Source of the DNA: Pyrenula massariospora
Taxonomy: Eukaryota; Ascomycota; Eurotiomycetes; Pyrenulales; Pyrenulaceae
Assembly (NCBI GenBank): GCA_021030905.1
Contig: JAGFMI010000005.1
Span: forward strand, 806,001 to 870,000
Direction of reading: 5' to 3'
DNA length: 64,000 nt
Positions 11,954 through 25,170 of the stretch are shown here, piece by piece; position 1 is the first letter of the stretch; the number at the start of each line of letters is the position of its first letter. A program made the translations under genes and the position numbers. The notes beneath the pieces are model-generated. The model made no database searches and was not told the DNA's origin. It worked only from the letters and a program-made list of their open reading frames with translations.

Positions 11954-14070
11954 TCACATTCGAAGTCGCTGTCTACGGTCTTCCGCCTCCCGAATAATTT
12001 CTGCAGACAGCCGAAGACTGGGGGCGAGATGAGCATATCTCTCAACTTCAATAACCACGTCAGAGATGATCACATCCATCTGACTTGGGGGATGTAGTAG
12101 TGATGCAAGGGCCGGTGACAGAGTCGCTCCCATCACCAGTAAAGTCTGCGACACCATTGATAGAGCTCCTTGCCATAAGTATGGAAGGTGACCAGCATGG
12201 TGTGCAGTGATGTGTTCGAGCTGTCGTACTGAGGCATCCAGACACTTCCGGCAATTCTCCCTCACCATAGGATCCATGGCCGCCGCTTCGTTTTGAAAGA
12301 CAGCCAGAATGTAGGGGCGGTAAATGATCGTTCGGCACGCGAAGTAACGCAACCGCAGAACCGTCTGGACCGGATTTGAGAGAGGGCCACGAGTATGCGG
12401 GAATTGAACAGGCAGAGGCAGGCTCTCATACCACTGTTCTAGTTGGTAGTCTAGCTCAGCCACAACAGGTTCGAGTGCACCGGTAGAGATGACAGCGCCC
12501 TTCTGGTAGATCAGATGACTGACTCGGTTGAGTAATCTTCGGAGCGCGATCTCAGCAAGGAAGTACCATAACTCATCTCTCCCTACAGGCTCTTCTCCTT
12601 CCTCCTCGTCAAAGCCACTGGGCAATTCCACTGTCTCTTCAAATTGCACAATGCCCGAGTGAGGCAGGTCGAGTTCCGCCAAGAGGTCGCTCTCAAAGAG
12701 CAGGGCGTTCCAGTACACACGTTCGCCCAATTCTTTCGAGTGTGGCGGGATTCGACCAGGGCTACCCAGCAGTAGCTGCAGTTTGATGCTTGTATTGGAC
12801 AGGAGAGTCCAAGCCTCCAGTGGCCTGACCAGGTAAAAGAGGTATGCTGAGGCCAATATCATGCACTGAGCAGACAAGACAGAGTTACGAGTCATGAGTG
12901 ACGGGAGTATGCCCCACCCAGCTGCAAAGTAAGAGAGCCCAGGAGGATCTTTATCGGGTAGAGCGTAAGAGATACTACCAGTGCTCGCTGCACAGCCTAG
13001 GGCAAGCACAAATAGTACAATACAACTCTCAGGGCCCTCCCGAAATCCATGCGCCAGAGCAGTGCGATAGTATCGTGTCCAGCTATAGGGACTAACACAC
13101 GCGTACCATACATTGACTCTTTCGAAGAATGCCTGTACGTATGTTGCTGTGTTTGACAAGTCGAGGCTGAACGAGGAACCCAAGTGCAAGGGCTCTCGTG
13201 CCATCTCTAGTTGCAGTAAGTTCTGAGGATCATATGGTCTTGAAACTAGCTCCCGGATAATAGGCCATTGTAGTAAGTGAAGCGCAGGCGTAGTGTGCAT
13301 ACGAGGCATAGTGCTGATGTTCGCTGCCCCTTGTGACCATGTTCCAAGTCCCACCACCGGGATTCCATTCGGCATTGGCGGCAGAGTTCCATTACTGCGA
13401 GCCATCAATTCGTCGGTGCTCATGTTAGTTGCATTGCTAGCCGTTGGTGAATCGGATGCCAATTGAAGGGCGCTGGTATGCGTTACCAAATTCGATTGTA
13501 GAAGTCCTTCGATTCTGGACAAATGTTCAAGAATGAGCTTGTCCCCAGCGTCAAGCTTAATGCCAGGTTCACGGTATATGCAGTCAGCATTCAGTTCCCT
13601 GCACAACCGACACTTGGGCCTAGAGCCGTCACAGCGTGACTTTCGGGAGCGGCAAACTTCGCACTACCACGCAATCAGTTAGACGGACAAGAGAAGGAAG
13701 CTCAGCATACCGCAATAGTTGCCCTCCGCCTAGGATAGCCTGATTCGAGCGCGTCTGTACTCGGCCGTTTCTTTGGATGTGGTCGATGCTCGTTTGGGTT
13801 CCCATCGAAGCCATCAACCGCAATGTCTCTGTCGGCAGAGGATAAGGACATCGTCCGAGGCCTGTCTTCACCAAGAATACCGTGGGAGCTGAAGGAACCA
13901 TTTGGAGTCTTCACAGTCCTTGTCGGCGTACGCAGCGGTCCGTTGCTAGAGACTCCATTTTCCGAAGTTGGAGGGAGTGATATTGAGAAAACATGCTTTT
14001 TAGTCGGAAAGGAAGCTGATGGTGGTGCGTCTGATGCCGGGGATACGAGTGGCGGGGAAGCTCGCGCCAT
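11954..14070 (-). CDS. Zn(2)Cys(6) transcription factor
   Basis: This is a nuclear DNA-binding regulator. Splicing a 47-nt intron (13664-13710) joins a basic Pro/Ser-rich N-terminus ending PRRRATIA to the binuclear zinc cluster, in which CEVCRSRKSRC, CRLC and ADC supply the six cysteines. A short coiled region follows (LILEHLSRIEGLLQ). The rest matches the fungal middle-homology domain: YYRTALAHGF, a long helical region and FACRTIIYRPYI. The first in-frame ATG is 14070; the frame stays open further upstream but without ATG. The product is about 689 residues. Its targets are unknown. It is flanked by 2 kb of apparently empty DNA upstream. Confidence 0.88.
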
Positions 14071-16108
14071 GTACGCTTCCAATAATTTTCGCAGCGTAAG
14101 TAGGAACACTGACTTTGCAGCAATTCGGTTCCCGAGAACTGCGCGTAGTATCTACGATGATCTTAATAAGTTATAGCGTTAAAAGTTTGTCAAATGGCGG
14201 TCGAGAGATCATAGAAGGCCCCTCCACATTGATACAGTGCAGGTCGAAGTAGCGCTTGATGTGCGTTGAACGAAGCCCAAATTTGACGAGATGCTGAGGA
14301 ACCCACGCCTGAATCCAACACTTTTTCTGAAAGAGTTTGTCAATCCGGGTTGAACAGCGTTCACAGGAAGTATGGGCGTTGTTGACGTTGTACAGGGCTG
14401 CTGACCTTCCACCTGACTCAGCCTTTGTCAGAACAGCGAAGTTTCCTCATCGATAAGCGGAGGCAACACGCTCAGCAAAAATGTAGCTCACATTCGTATG
14501 ATGTACACGGGGTCGATGTGTGGCACCTGCAGGAGGCGGACAGGCAATGTTATAGATGGGTAGGGAAGAATTTGTCACCCGGGAATTTGAAAAAGTGGAT
14601 AAAGGTATCAAAAAGCCGTCTACGGCGTATCTGCTTGAACAAGTCACGGAAGGCTTGAAGAACGATGGGCTTCGCGCTTTGCCCCGGAGGCGGATAGATT
14701 AGATTAATATTGGGGGTCCAGAGGCGGAAAGGGTCTCGCCGTGCCAATGGCACGCAGAAATGTGAGATCTTAGGCTTAAGTGAAGAGCAGCCATCATGTA
14801 CGGCGGGGCCACTGATGGTGGGCATGGAAAAAGAGGTGGTCGTGACGAAGCAGGGTTGTTCTCCAGATTTGCCAGGGTCCTGCCATATTGAACTCGGCCT
14901 CTTCCGCACCCATCGCCGCGTTCAGAAGTCGGAAGACCATACGGACTCTGCACGAAAAGGATCGTGGCGGACGCGGGAACAGGGGTTCGATCGTTGATGG
15001 CTTTTAGGCAACGGTCTAACAGCTTGCCCGCCACGGTGGTCAGCTCCAAGACCGGTCCCAGCCAGGAAAAGAGAGGCGGAGGCGTCGGAATAGGAGGTTG
15101 AAGAAGCGGGAGAGGTTTGGTGCAGCTGTTTGTTTGTTTGCGACACTGCAAGCGAATTCCCGCCTGGCCACGAGATGATGATGTACTGATAGGCTTTGCT
15201 TGGAGGAGCAGTATGCAGGGACCAGCCAGAGAGTGCAGCGGGGCGTGGATGGTCACCGTCCCAGCTGGCCAAAAGCTGGAGAAGCGTGAGGGGCGGGTGG
15301 ATTGCAATTGCTGGGAAAACCCAGAGAAACGGCCTTCCCTGCAGGCGGGATGGACCGGCCATCAATTGGCGCTGGTGACGCCTGGAGAAGGCTAAAAGAA
15401 GACCACGGGCCCGCGGCCGACGCTTGGCGATGGAGAAATCGAAGCACCCCCCTATTTCTACCAATCGCACTTCAACCGCTGGAGAGACTTGCACCAAAAG
15501 AGCGAACGCTCTCTCGCCCAGTGCCTAGTGTACCATATCAACTGAAGGCTGACGATGTTCCTGTGCATCACATTGCTGGGCCAGGACTCGGACAGACAGC
15601 AGAAGAGGATCGATCCAGAAGACAATGCAGCCACCGCATGCAGCCTACCAATAGTGGCAACTATCACGACGAGATAGCAGAATCACCACCTATCCATGGC
15701 TCTCGGAAGAAAGGAAGCTAGTAGTGGGATGTCTCACGGAATGGATTGGACAAGAATGGTTCCCTGCATCGTGCCCTGGTAAGCTCCAAATCGATACCAT
15801 ACGGTGGCCTGTGTTGTTGTAGCCATGGCCCCTACCAGGCTTCCCAGCGTCCTTCATCTGGATGCTGCTATATAGTAATCCTCGAACAAAAGAGGCATCC
15901 CTCCTCTATATCATACAAAGCGTCCTTAGCCATCGCTATGCAAGTGCGTCCACACGGAACTCAAGGCAGGAAAATCGCAATAGCACTCCAGCAAGACTAA
16001 CACCTCTTAAATCGACAGCCTCGCTCGCTCACCAACAGCGTTCAGAAAAGCAGGCACACCTTCCATGCACACATCCATTGATTCTCATACAGCATGCCTC
16101 ATTAACAT
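14071..16108. other. intergenic, about 2.0 kb
   Basis: This separates the regulator's start from the 3' end of the MIT-domain gene. Several overlapping open frames of 60-200 codons occur on both strands around 14.7-15.7 kb. They look like by-products of moderately GC-rich DNA: none has a domain, signal peptide or consistent codon pattern. A long 5' leader or non-coding RNA is possible but not supported. Confidence 0.35.
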
Positions 16109-19100
16109 CTAAGCTAGAACCCATTCACTGCCTCTCTTAATGAATTTGTCCAGCATAAGACTCACATCATTGAGCGCAAATCGACATACGTAGAAACCAA
16201 AGAACTCGGCAGCGTTCCGCGTGCAAAGCTCTAAACCAACATGGGTCTGCGACGAATGCTTCAGGCCTGGATCTTCTACCTGTCGGGCAATTTGATCTAG
16301 AGGCTCGGTTAGCAACGATGTTTGCCGTTTTGACTTGGATCACTTACCCAACACCTGAACAGCGTCAAACAGTCTAGCAAGAGCACCCATGTAATTGGCG
16401 TTAGGGCCCGCGCACTGGATCTGAGACACACTGCGCTTTGCAGATCGAGAAGCCGGCGCTGAAGTCATGGGTAGAGAACTCATTGATAGAGTATCTTTAC
16501 CACCCTCGCGATGACTTGTTACCAGCGTCGAGACAAGGCCGGCACTTGAGCTCTTCGATCGCAGCTTCCGCCACCCGGTAAATTTGCCAGAGATGTTGTT
16601 GCTTTTGGATGACAAAACGTCTGAGTTCGAGCCATTATCGTCATTCGAAACAGACCCTTTGAATAACGAAGACGAGCTTTGCACGCCAACCTCGCTCCCC
16701 AATTTCTTGGACAAAGAAGCTCGTACCTGGTCCAGGACCCCTTCTAGAGACTGCATCTCTTCCAAAACCGCGTCGGCGTCAAGCGTGTCAACTTTGCCCA
16801 GCTTTTGTAGAGCCGCTGTCAGCAAATCACAGTTTGCGACCTTGTCGTCGATTCCTTTTAATTTCACATTTTTCACGCGCCAAACGTCACGCGGAACAAA
16901 GAGCTTACTTGTCACATAGCCCCCTCGTGGATGCGCAATCGTTTGGTATAGGCATCGCATCAGCCAGAAAGGTCGGAGGAGGAATGAGTCCGGGCACGGT
17001 TCAAGAGGCACAGGGGCGGCAAGTGTCGACTGATTTGGGGTGCCTGGGCTGTCTAAGTGGTCGTCGAAGAGATACATTCCCCCTGTCGGCAAGCCATTTG
17101 CCGCAAATGCAGTTCCTGTCGGAGTTGGCATAGCAGGCGTTGCAGTCGAAAAGGCTTTTCTCGAGTCTGGAGCTCCCGAAACATTGCTGGCAGATGGCGT
17201 ACCAGGAGACGGTTCCGGCAATTCAGGCGTTCCTACGAGCAAATTCCGCGATTTCAAGCTGGTAGAGGAAGCGATTTTGCGGAGACCCTCCGGAGCTGAT
17301 GAGACTTTGGTGATGGCTCTGCCAGGAGAGGCAGGAACTTGTCCAATTTCAAGTACTCCTTTTGCGGCATTTTGTAAGATTGTTGGCGTTGCTAAAGGTG
17401 CATTCCGAGACAGATCGGTAGAAGCCATGGGCTGCATGGGTGTAGTTACCTGTGCGGTGACTGCTCGTGCAATGTTTGGGCGAGGTCTATTCTCTGGGCT
17501 GAACTTGTCATTCTTTGATAAGGATGACGAGGTTTCCGCTTTTTGTTGTGGCGCCGCATTTGTTTGGCTGGTAGCATCGTCAACTGAGGTTTGAGATGTA
17601 ACTTTGCTGTTTGTATGTATTTTTAGCTCTTTCGCCTTTTGTCCTGAGAGCCGACGATCGCGAACACCAGGGCCGGCAGAAGCCCCAAAACTTTGTGGTC
17701 TGGAAGGCGGCAATGAGGGACGTGGATGTGCTGATGCTTTTTGCTGCGGCATCGGTGGCATTGGCAGCGCAGTTGCGGGTGGTGGATGCGGTGGCGGCAT
17801 TTTAGGAGCCTCTGCCGCAGACTCGGTCAAGGTGGTGAGAGACGTCCCTGTTGTAGCAGTGTTTGATCCACTGGAGCTTCCCCAGGTTTTACCCGAGAAA
17901 CCACTCGAGTCTGATTGTCTTGGAAGTGCGGACATTGACTGCAGGTCGAATTCAAAATCGTCCATGACATACCCCTTAGTCATTTCGTCGAGTAGCCGCT
18001 CTTCTTCTTCAGCCTCCTCATCCAAATAGTCTTCGCCTCCTACTTTTGTCTCCGCATCCAAGGACATTGAATCGAGCCTAGCGGTCCTCCTTTGCGTAGC
18101 TGTGGCCTCTGTTTCCGCTTGACGTACCTTTTCTTTCGCCAACTCAACATTTCGCCTAGCATTGCTGTAGACGTTGGTCTTGAGGCCACTATCGAAATTT
18201 TCGGCAACCTCAAAACCATCATTATACGCAGCTTCCACGGCAGCATCTAAGGCCGCACCAAATTCGGCCTCAGTGTCATCTTTAGGATTACGTATAGGTC
18301 TCCGACGGACTCGCAACGATGACGAACGGGAATGGACAGATGATCCTGAAGACCCGCCAGATTCATCGATCGTATCAAGCCAGGATGTCGAGCCATTGCT
18401 AGTATCTACAGAGACTTGCTTTCGTTGCTTAAAGCCAAAGTCAACAGTGCTGGATGCGGACGGTATGGATGCCGGCTCGTCTGGTTTCGTTTCAGCTGGC
18501 GAGGGCCGTCTAGGAGATAATGGTGGAGGCATGTACTCTGGCTCCATAGGTAGGGCGAGTCTGCTGGAGGGCTCTTGTCTCCGATTGTAGTCGAAAGGTT
18601 TTGAGTATGATTCGCGCTTTTGCGGCTTGGATCTAGCCGGACCTTTCTTAGTTGTATCTTCTTCGAGAGCCGAGGGTAGGAGGCGATTTCGTGATGGTGC
18701 ATCGATAGCTGAGTGCTCTGGCCGGCCACTTTGCGACCGACCGGATGGCGGCATGGTATTGACGATGCGAGTTGCAGTTGCAGTTCCGATGACAGCGCCA
18801 TCATCCTCATCTTCTTGTGGTGAAGATGTTGAATCATAGTCGACAGATTCATTGCTCATTGGCCGGGTTGGCAGTGCTTTACCTTCCGCGACTTGGAAGG
18901 ACGGATCAAGATTTCTGAGCTCTCTGATGCGATTGGTATATGTTGTGCGGATAGCTTCTAGCTTTTTCTTGTCCTCGTCGCCGTTGCTCCTCAGCATGAC
19001 CTTCTGCAGTAACTCACACGCCTCAGCATATGCATCCATAGCTCCCTCGAAGTTTTGGGCATTGTCAAGAAGGACAGCTGTGTTGGCCTTCTGCAGAGCC

Positions 19101-20077
19101 TTGGAAAGCATCGTTTTTTGCGAAGGACTCTTTCGTTTCCGAGCGCTGTCAGGATCGCTCTTTATTGATGATATAGAGCTTCCCCCTTCGGTGCCTCCAC
19201 TGTTCTTGTCTGGATCCTCGCGATTCCTTGAATGACCTCGTGGTTGAAGTTCTTTTGAAGTACCTAGGCTTGAGGAGCCCGGTCTAGCTGGCCTCGCGGT
19301 TTTCTCAACCGCCTTATTTGCATTGTTCGATACCGGTGTGCGCGGTTCGGGGGTTCTAGAAGCTGGTGACCGTCGCCAACGATCATCAAAGTAATCGCCT
19401 ACTGCTGAGCCAACAGATATCGAAGGAGTCAGCGAACCTTGCGTGACTGGTGTTCTTGAGGATCCCAATGGCGACAGTTTTGAACTTGTATACAATGTGG
19501 ATGTGTCAACAACCGGTCTTGCAGGTTTCGACGATCGCTGCGCTGACTTGGATCGTCCCGATGCTCGCTCCCGCGCGTCGACTTTTATTGGAGATTGACG
19601 AGGCTTTGTCAATGTATTTCTAGCTGCAGGTGAGTGAGGAGAAGAACCCCTTTTCAACGACCCGATAGACGAGGAACCGCTTAGACTCAGCCTGCGAGAG
19701 AAACTTGTCTTTCTCTTGTGTCCTGATGCTTGCGTGGGACCTTGACCAGATCCTTTGCTAGACGAGGTAGACTGCGACCACCGGTTGAGTGTTCCAATTC
19801 CTTCGTTGACGCCCCCTACACTACTTGGTCGGCTGTATGAGTCTCTTGCTCGCAATGAGTGTTTCGAGTCGGCTGTGCTTGCAAAGGCTGCAGGGAGAGC
19901 TTGCCTCGATCTGTTTGAATCGGGACTGGATGCGCGCAAGAGTCCGTGTGGGGTTTGAGATCCAGGTCGCGATGAGAGGGAAGCGGCACGCTTAATGGTG
20001 ACGACGGAGGAGGAAGAGGTCGAATTAGAGCGCGATGAAGTTCTTTGATGCGTCCGAGGATTCGTCGAGTTCAGCAT
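16109..20077 (-). CDS. large MIT-domain protein
   Basis: An MIT (microtubule interacting and trafficking) helical bundle is visible at about residues 315-385 (KALQKANTAVLLDNAQ, GAMDAYAEACELLQK, IRTTYTNRIREL). Such domains typically bind ESCRT-III tails or act in endosomal and cell-surface traffic. The N-terminal 300 residues are Ser/Arg/Pro-rich and disordered. A charged helix with coiled-coil character follows (NVELAKEKVRQAETEATATQRR). The last 250 residues look folded (RPFWLMRCLYQTI, RGGYVTSKLFVPRDVW) and are the best conserved-looking part. A 51-nt intron (16297-16347) adds a final 61-residue exon. The product is about 1305 residues. I cannot name an ortholog. Confidence 0.82.
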
Positions 20078-21874
20078 CCTGTGGTTTAAGCTGGGACGGC
20101 ATTAATACCAATCCGGCAGGGATGCGAGAAAGTCGCCCTTCACCACTCCCAGTAAATGCAGTCTCCACCTACCCCGGGTCGCCTTCAAACGTTTGGGATG
20201 AAGTGGCTTGAAAGGCGCTAGCGTTGGAATGTTACGGCCAAGCCAAATCTCCTATATCATCTGGGGAGGTCACCAGCTTCGCCGCGGGAAAACATGTGTT
20301 ATGCCGGAGGGGAACTTAGATCAGGCAAAGTCGGTTCTCGTTGGTCTTTCAATGCGAGCGGGTTCGGTCATGCCAACTGATTATCTCGAAAGGTACGACG
20401 GCCGGTTCGAGGAGCTCCGGAACGACCCCTGCTGAAACAGCTCCGGCGCAGATGATGGTCAGAGCACTCACAGCCTGCCGCATATATTCGCGATTATCTC
20501 CTGTAATCAGCGACTAAATATCTCGATATATTTTTTTCTTGCATATAATTTCGTTGAATTCGATCTGCTCCACCAGGGTGAACAGAGAACACAAGTCTGT
20601 GGTGGTGTGGTTTCTTCTGCGGCGAACCTACATCCTGAAGCTTTTCCCTGGTCCAAATCGCTTTCCCAGATTACCTTTGTGCAGGTAATTCAAGCAACGA
20701 AATTGTCGGAGTCTGGATTTGGAAGCAGTCGAGAATTGCGTGGAGGGTTCGACACGGAAGGGATGAAGGTTTAGGTCAGGCTTGATGTCTCGATCGGTGT
20801 AGGACGGTCGATTATTCAAAAGAGAGAGCCGAAGATCGTGCGATAAGGATCGAAGTAAAGATTTGGAGAACGTTTACAGGCGGATAAGGTCTTTAATGAG
20901 ATCTTGCTTCATCCAGTGCTGGATTTTGGGGTCTGTTGAGGTAGGTAGGAAAGGGTGGGCGGGCAATCCGTGTCGTGTGTCAGGACTGTCAGATGGGCCA
21001 CACCTTTGCGATGAACACCGATCTTGAGCCGTTGCCGGAGGCAATCGAGACACGCGTGAGCTCGCTGTTCGAAGGGAGACGCTGGAGGCTGCAGCAGTTG
21101 TACAAGGCAGTTTTGCAAATGGAGAGAGCCCGCCAAATCAACGGCGCCAACCTCTATTGGGACTTTTCCCCTTAGCCAGAGCGCAGAGACACCGCCAGTA
21201 AAGCGCGGGTTAGCAAAGCAGTGATCGAGGGGCGACACCCTAATGCTAGTCAGCGCCCGTCTCTCGCTTAGGCGATTGGATGGCGCCTTAGCGCTGTCCC
21301 CGGAGCGAATCGTGCCCCCGGGCCCTGAGAAGGCTGCCACTCATTGGCCATTTCCACCACGCCCGTCCTTCTGCCTACGCTCTAGAGCCCGTGGGTCTCA
21401 GCCTTTCCACCATCCCAACACACGTGCAAGCCACCCGCAGCTTGTTTCCGGTGGCAGGCCCTATCTATTATCTAGGTGATTTTCTAACAGAGTCGCGGCT
21501 TTTCGCTCCCTATTCCATTGGATTTGGAATTTTCTGCAACATTGCTTCTTTTTAGCAAGCCATCATCTAGTCTCGGTAGCACGCAATGTGTCAAACTTGG
21601 AGTGAGTAGATTGGGCTTTACCCGCGCTGTCCATTACACCGGTAGCCGCAAAATTGACCCATAAGTCTATGCTGAGGGAATTTGTCCAAGGCAGCACGTG
21701 TTGCGTGTTGTCGCCTAGACATTACTCATCCCTAGAGATTCTATCAGACAGGAAATATCATGCAGCCCTAAAGATCTAGTAAATAACCCCCGCAATCCCA
21801 AAATTGTAACAAGATAGCTCGCTCCATTGATACATTGTAAAGAACATGCCTCATTTTTATCAGCCTTTGTCCCT
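20078..21874. other. intergenic, about 1.8 kb
   Basis: This lies between the MIT-gene start and the MED20 stop. An AT-rich patch with a long T run is at 20520-20550. A 143-codon minus-strand frame at 20.9-21.3 kb has no recognisable domain and I do not call it. Confidence 0.35.
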
Positions 21875-22603
21875 TCATCTCATCTGCAGCGCCTCCATCC
21901 ACTGCGCCGCGAGTGTAAACCATTCACCTTCTTCCTCTTTTCCTTCTTCCGCTGCACGAAAGCCCACCATCCTCATACCCTCCACACCCTCCCCAATTGT
22001 GTTCCACAATTCTCGTACAGTATCTTCCCACGTCTTCACCACCCCAGCGATGTCTGGAGCAGAGTCATCCTCCGGCCCCACGACCTCCACCACTACTCCT
22101 CTCACCCTCATCCCCTGCCCTGTCCCTTGCTTTAGCTCCCCAATCCTCACCTCCCATTCTCCGGTTGACTCGAAGCCGATTCCGGCCTCAACCTTGTATG
22201 CAGGTCGACGCGTCCACAGCGATTCCATTTTCCTAGTCACCGTTTGGAAGAAATCTTCAGTGGGGGGTCCAAGAGGTATCGTTATGATAGACGGCAGTGA
22301 GGCGGATCCAGAGCCAGCGGAGCAGCCGACAAAAGTGCGGCCTGGGTGATGAGAGAGACCGAGAAAGTGCATGAACCGTCTAGGTGATTTATGGGATGGC
22401 AAGAGAGAGGAGGTGTCGTAGAGGAGGCCGTGGGTCAGATCCCATGGAGGAAGGGGTGTGGCACGGAAAGAGTTTGTAATGTTGGTGATGATTGTGGGAA
22501 TAGGAGAAGAGGATGGCGTTGATGGAATGAAGAGGACACTGGAAGCTCATCAGTCCGAACATGAACACGATGTAGCTACATTTGCTCACGCTGTCTGAGA
22601 CAT
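21875..22603 (-). CDS. MED20: Mediator complex subunit 20
   Basis: This is a head-module subunit of the Mediator co-activator, bridging regulators and RNA polymerase II. The family N-terminus appears only after splicing. A 14-nt first exon (22590-22603, MSQTA) joins across a 51-nt intron (22539-22589) to VLFIPSTPSSSPIP and then WDLTHGLLYDTSSLLPS. Downstream are the typical RRFMHFLGLSHHPGRTFV, TRKMESLWTRRPAYKVE and VRIGELKQG...RVRGVVVEV strands of the TBP-like fold. The product is about 225 residues, normal for filamentous fungi. In sense it goes from C-rich to very G-rich near 22180. Confidence 0.85.
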
Positions 22604-23236
22604 TGAAGCTCGTCGGCCAAGGTGTGCTGAATGAGTGTCTATGCGATCAGGATACCTAGTCGTGAGACACTGGTAAGATAGGTTCTCTAGATTCTAAGAC
22701 TCTCAGCTTTTCACTTCTCGAGCTCTATTTCTCTTCCTCTCCATCTTCGCTCTTCTCCAATGCTTAGCTTAACCACCTGCATTTGAGAGGGAGGGGTGCT
22801 CGCATATGCGCAAGGTACCGTCCAACGTGCCAACACACCAGAACTAACGCTTCAGCCTCCGACTTTTGTGGAAGGTGGTCCGAGCAACCCTAGTAGCGGC
22901 TCTGAAATGGTCGTCCGCAGTCGTCCTTCAAACAGCTGATAGCAGCCGACTACGACTTGATAAATCTGCTAATTCGACCCTGATGGTGACTTTCTTCTCT
23001 CTAGGACAACGTGAACGCTATCATGCGGATTCTGAAATTGCAGTGCTGCATGTGCATTGCCTTGATCATCTATTTTCTACCAACCCAGTCAAATAGATAG
23101 CAATCATTTCCATATGAATTCTATCATTTCGTCGTTCTTGCTTGACTCTTGGACATATGAGCGGCCATATTAATGAATGTGAACAACAGTTGCGACAGAG
23201 CAAAATGGTCTCGCCATGAATCCATGCCCTTTAACT
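22604..23236. other. intergenic: MED20 promoter side
   Basis: This is upstream of MED20 and downstream of the next minus-strand gene. A pyrimidine-rich tract lies near 22700-22760. I see no gene. Confidence 0.35.
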
Positions 23237-24094
23237 TCACACGCCAACACCGTTGCCACCTCCAGATCCACGGCCTTGTCCACTTCCAGGGTCAAAACCA
23301 CCCGGGTTCCTATCCTCATATTGACCAGGTCCAAATCGATCAGCGTTGTTGTTTCTGCTATTATATCCTGAGCCAAAAGGAACGCGAGTGTCTGGCCTGT
23401 ACCCGTACCCTCGATTCACCCCTAGGTGAGCATGCCCACGATTTGGAGTTCCACTGCTGTTGTATAGGTTGGCGCCGGGGGCGCGTGGTGTATGCGTCAC
23501 ATAACCTTGTGGCAGTTGGCGCATGGTGGCCTGACGAGGAGCTCCCCAAACGCTTAATCCTTCAAGTCGGCGATTCTGGGTTGCCGCTGCTTGATTTGCG
23601 ATGTGCGTTGCAGAAGGGGTGACAATTCCAACCTGCAATCGAGTCGTATCTACCCCAGCGTTGCTTAAGACTTGCAAATTGTTTAGACGCTGCAACTGTG
23701 GCTCCGGTCGGATAAAGAGCAACATTGTACCCTCGGGCCTTTGCGCGGTTCTTCGATCATCGCGGCCGGTGTTGGTTAGCACACAACCACGGCGGTAATA
23801 TCGACTGAGACACTCTGCGACGAGTGCCAGCTGACCGTCTGTGACATCCCTAAATCGTATCTGCAGCCTATACGCTGATTCTATCGCAGCGAGAATTGGG
23901 AAACCGAGTCCTGCAAGACGGTCGACATTCCTTACTGGATCGACTAAGGTCAACACAACGTACCCCGTTGATGCTGGGTAGCTGTGGTCTTCGACGATTT
24001 CAACAACCATAAGGGGCTGCTGTGACTGCTGACCGGGCATGCCAGCAATGACACTGGGTTGATTTGGCTCGGGTTGTGATGGCTGGGGATTCAT
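23237..24094 (-). CDS. unrecognised protein with Gly/Asn/Arg-rich tail
   Basis: This is an uninterrupted 285-codon frame from an ATG. Residues 1-27 are Gln/Pro-rich. Residues 28-150 look globular, with alternating hydrophobic strands (LMVVEIVEDHSYP, YVVLTLVDPV, TMLLFIRPEP). The C-terminal 85 residues are rich in Gly, Asn, Arg and Tyr (GYGYRPDTRVPFGSGYNSRNN) and end in a Gly/Val repeat, the style of RNA-binding or condensate-forming tails. No domain is recognised and no function is proposed. It has no signal peptide or membrane segment. Confidence 0.6.
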   Translation of the reverse strand: MNPQPSQPEPNQPSVIAGMPGQQSQQPLMVVEIVEDHSYPASTGYVVLTLVDPVRNVDRLAGLGFPILAAIESAYRLQIRFRDVTDGQLALVAECLSRYYRRGCVLTNTGRDDRRTAQRPEGTMLLFIRPEPQLQRLNNLQVLSNAGVDTTRLQVGIVTPSATHIANQAAATQNRRLEGLSVWGAPRQATMRQLPQGYVTHTPRAPGANLYNSSGTPNRGHAHLGVNRGYGYRPDTRVPFGSGYNSRNNNADRFGPGQYEDRNPGGFDPGSGQGRGSGGGNGVGV

Positions 24095-25170
24095 AAGGAA
24101 TGGTGTTTGGGATGATGTAATATTAGTATCTATAGTCTTCAGGAGTCGATGATCTTGATGTATAAGCTTTCAATTGTGTGCCAGCAAGAGTTGATAAAAG
24201 GTGTTGGATGTATGAATTTTTCTCTATGACCTGGAGCCAGTCTGGTGGAGCTGGATGGCGGTTGTACAAGGGGTTTTGAGCAGGTACTTGGGCAAGGTCA
24301 AGACATGGGTATCTTTATCAATTAGTAATGATAGCAAAGGAGTTCTAGAAGCCCGCGGTGAAGAGGAGATTTGGTGAGAGGAGTTCACTTGTGCAGCAGT
24401 CGGCGCATCGTGATTGATGGACCCATCAGTATCCATCACAGATCGCCGAGGTGCCATTCATCAGAAATTTGCTCCCAAACTGTCACTTAAAGGCAACGCC
24501 GAAAAGGTGCTTCGTGTGATGGCGAAACACGCTCCCATGATAAGCGAGCCTCTCGAAGGCGACGATAACCAGCGATCATAGCCACATTTTTCTTCTGTGC
24601 CGGAGAAGCACAGCTCCCTGATGCTGCTGTTTGATTAGTCAGGCATGTGATGACGTTGACAACGGTTGTAGACGGCGAAAAGAAGAAGAAGAGAATTTAT
24701 CACTACCGCTTGTTCTCGGGGTTGATCTTCCAAAATAAATTGTCTCGGTCAAATGTATCAAGCCAAGATTTCATGAAATCACCTGGTGCAAGCCATCGAA
24801 ATTGGGTGAAGGAATTCCTTCTTCTTAGACATTTTGATTTCCAATTGTAGATTTCAACCACCTTTGTAAGGAATGTGAGCGAACGAGAAAGACTCGTGAT
24901 TATCTAAACTAATAAACAAGGGACAAAGGAATTGAGAAGAGACAACTAGGCTACGAAAACAGAGAGCTTCTGTGGAGTTCAAGTGATCATTTTTCGCGCT
25001 TTGATGTTGTCAGATGCCGAGTAAAACTTTCGAACCTCGGTAGCTCCTTGAGAGAAAGGATGTTGGATAGGTTGCTTGCAGCTCCAATAAAATTGTTGCA
25101 AGGAGTGCGATAGGTCGAGGACCCAGCATTATCTGACCATGGTAGTTTTGACTGTGAATTTGGATTCTAG
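24095..25170. other. intergenic, AT-leaning
   Basis: This is upstream of the Gly/Arg-tailed protein. A 77-codon minus-strand frame (24224-24457) starts with an ATG and reads MAPRRSVMDTDGS. It could be an upstream gene exon but nothing confirms it. Confidence 0.3.

Noticed and set aside
8413-14070. P450 plus Zn(2)Cys(6) regulator pair as a second small metabolite cluster
   Set aside because: No core synthase between or beside them and a 1.4-kb gap; neighbours are housekeeping genes.
14699-15497. Overlapping open frames of up to 202 codons on both strands
   Set aside because: No domain, no consistent codon bias, several frames open at once; typical of chance in GC-rich DNA.
20909-21340. 143-codon minus-strand frame
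   Set aside because: No recognisable domain; lies in the region upstream of the MIT-domain gene and overlaps open frames on the other strand.
24224-24457. 77-codon minus-strand frame beginning with ATG
   Set aside because: Could be an exon, but I found no partner exon or family.
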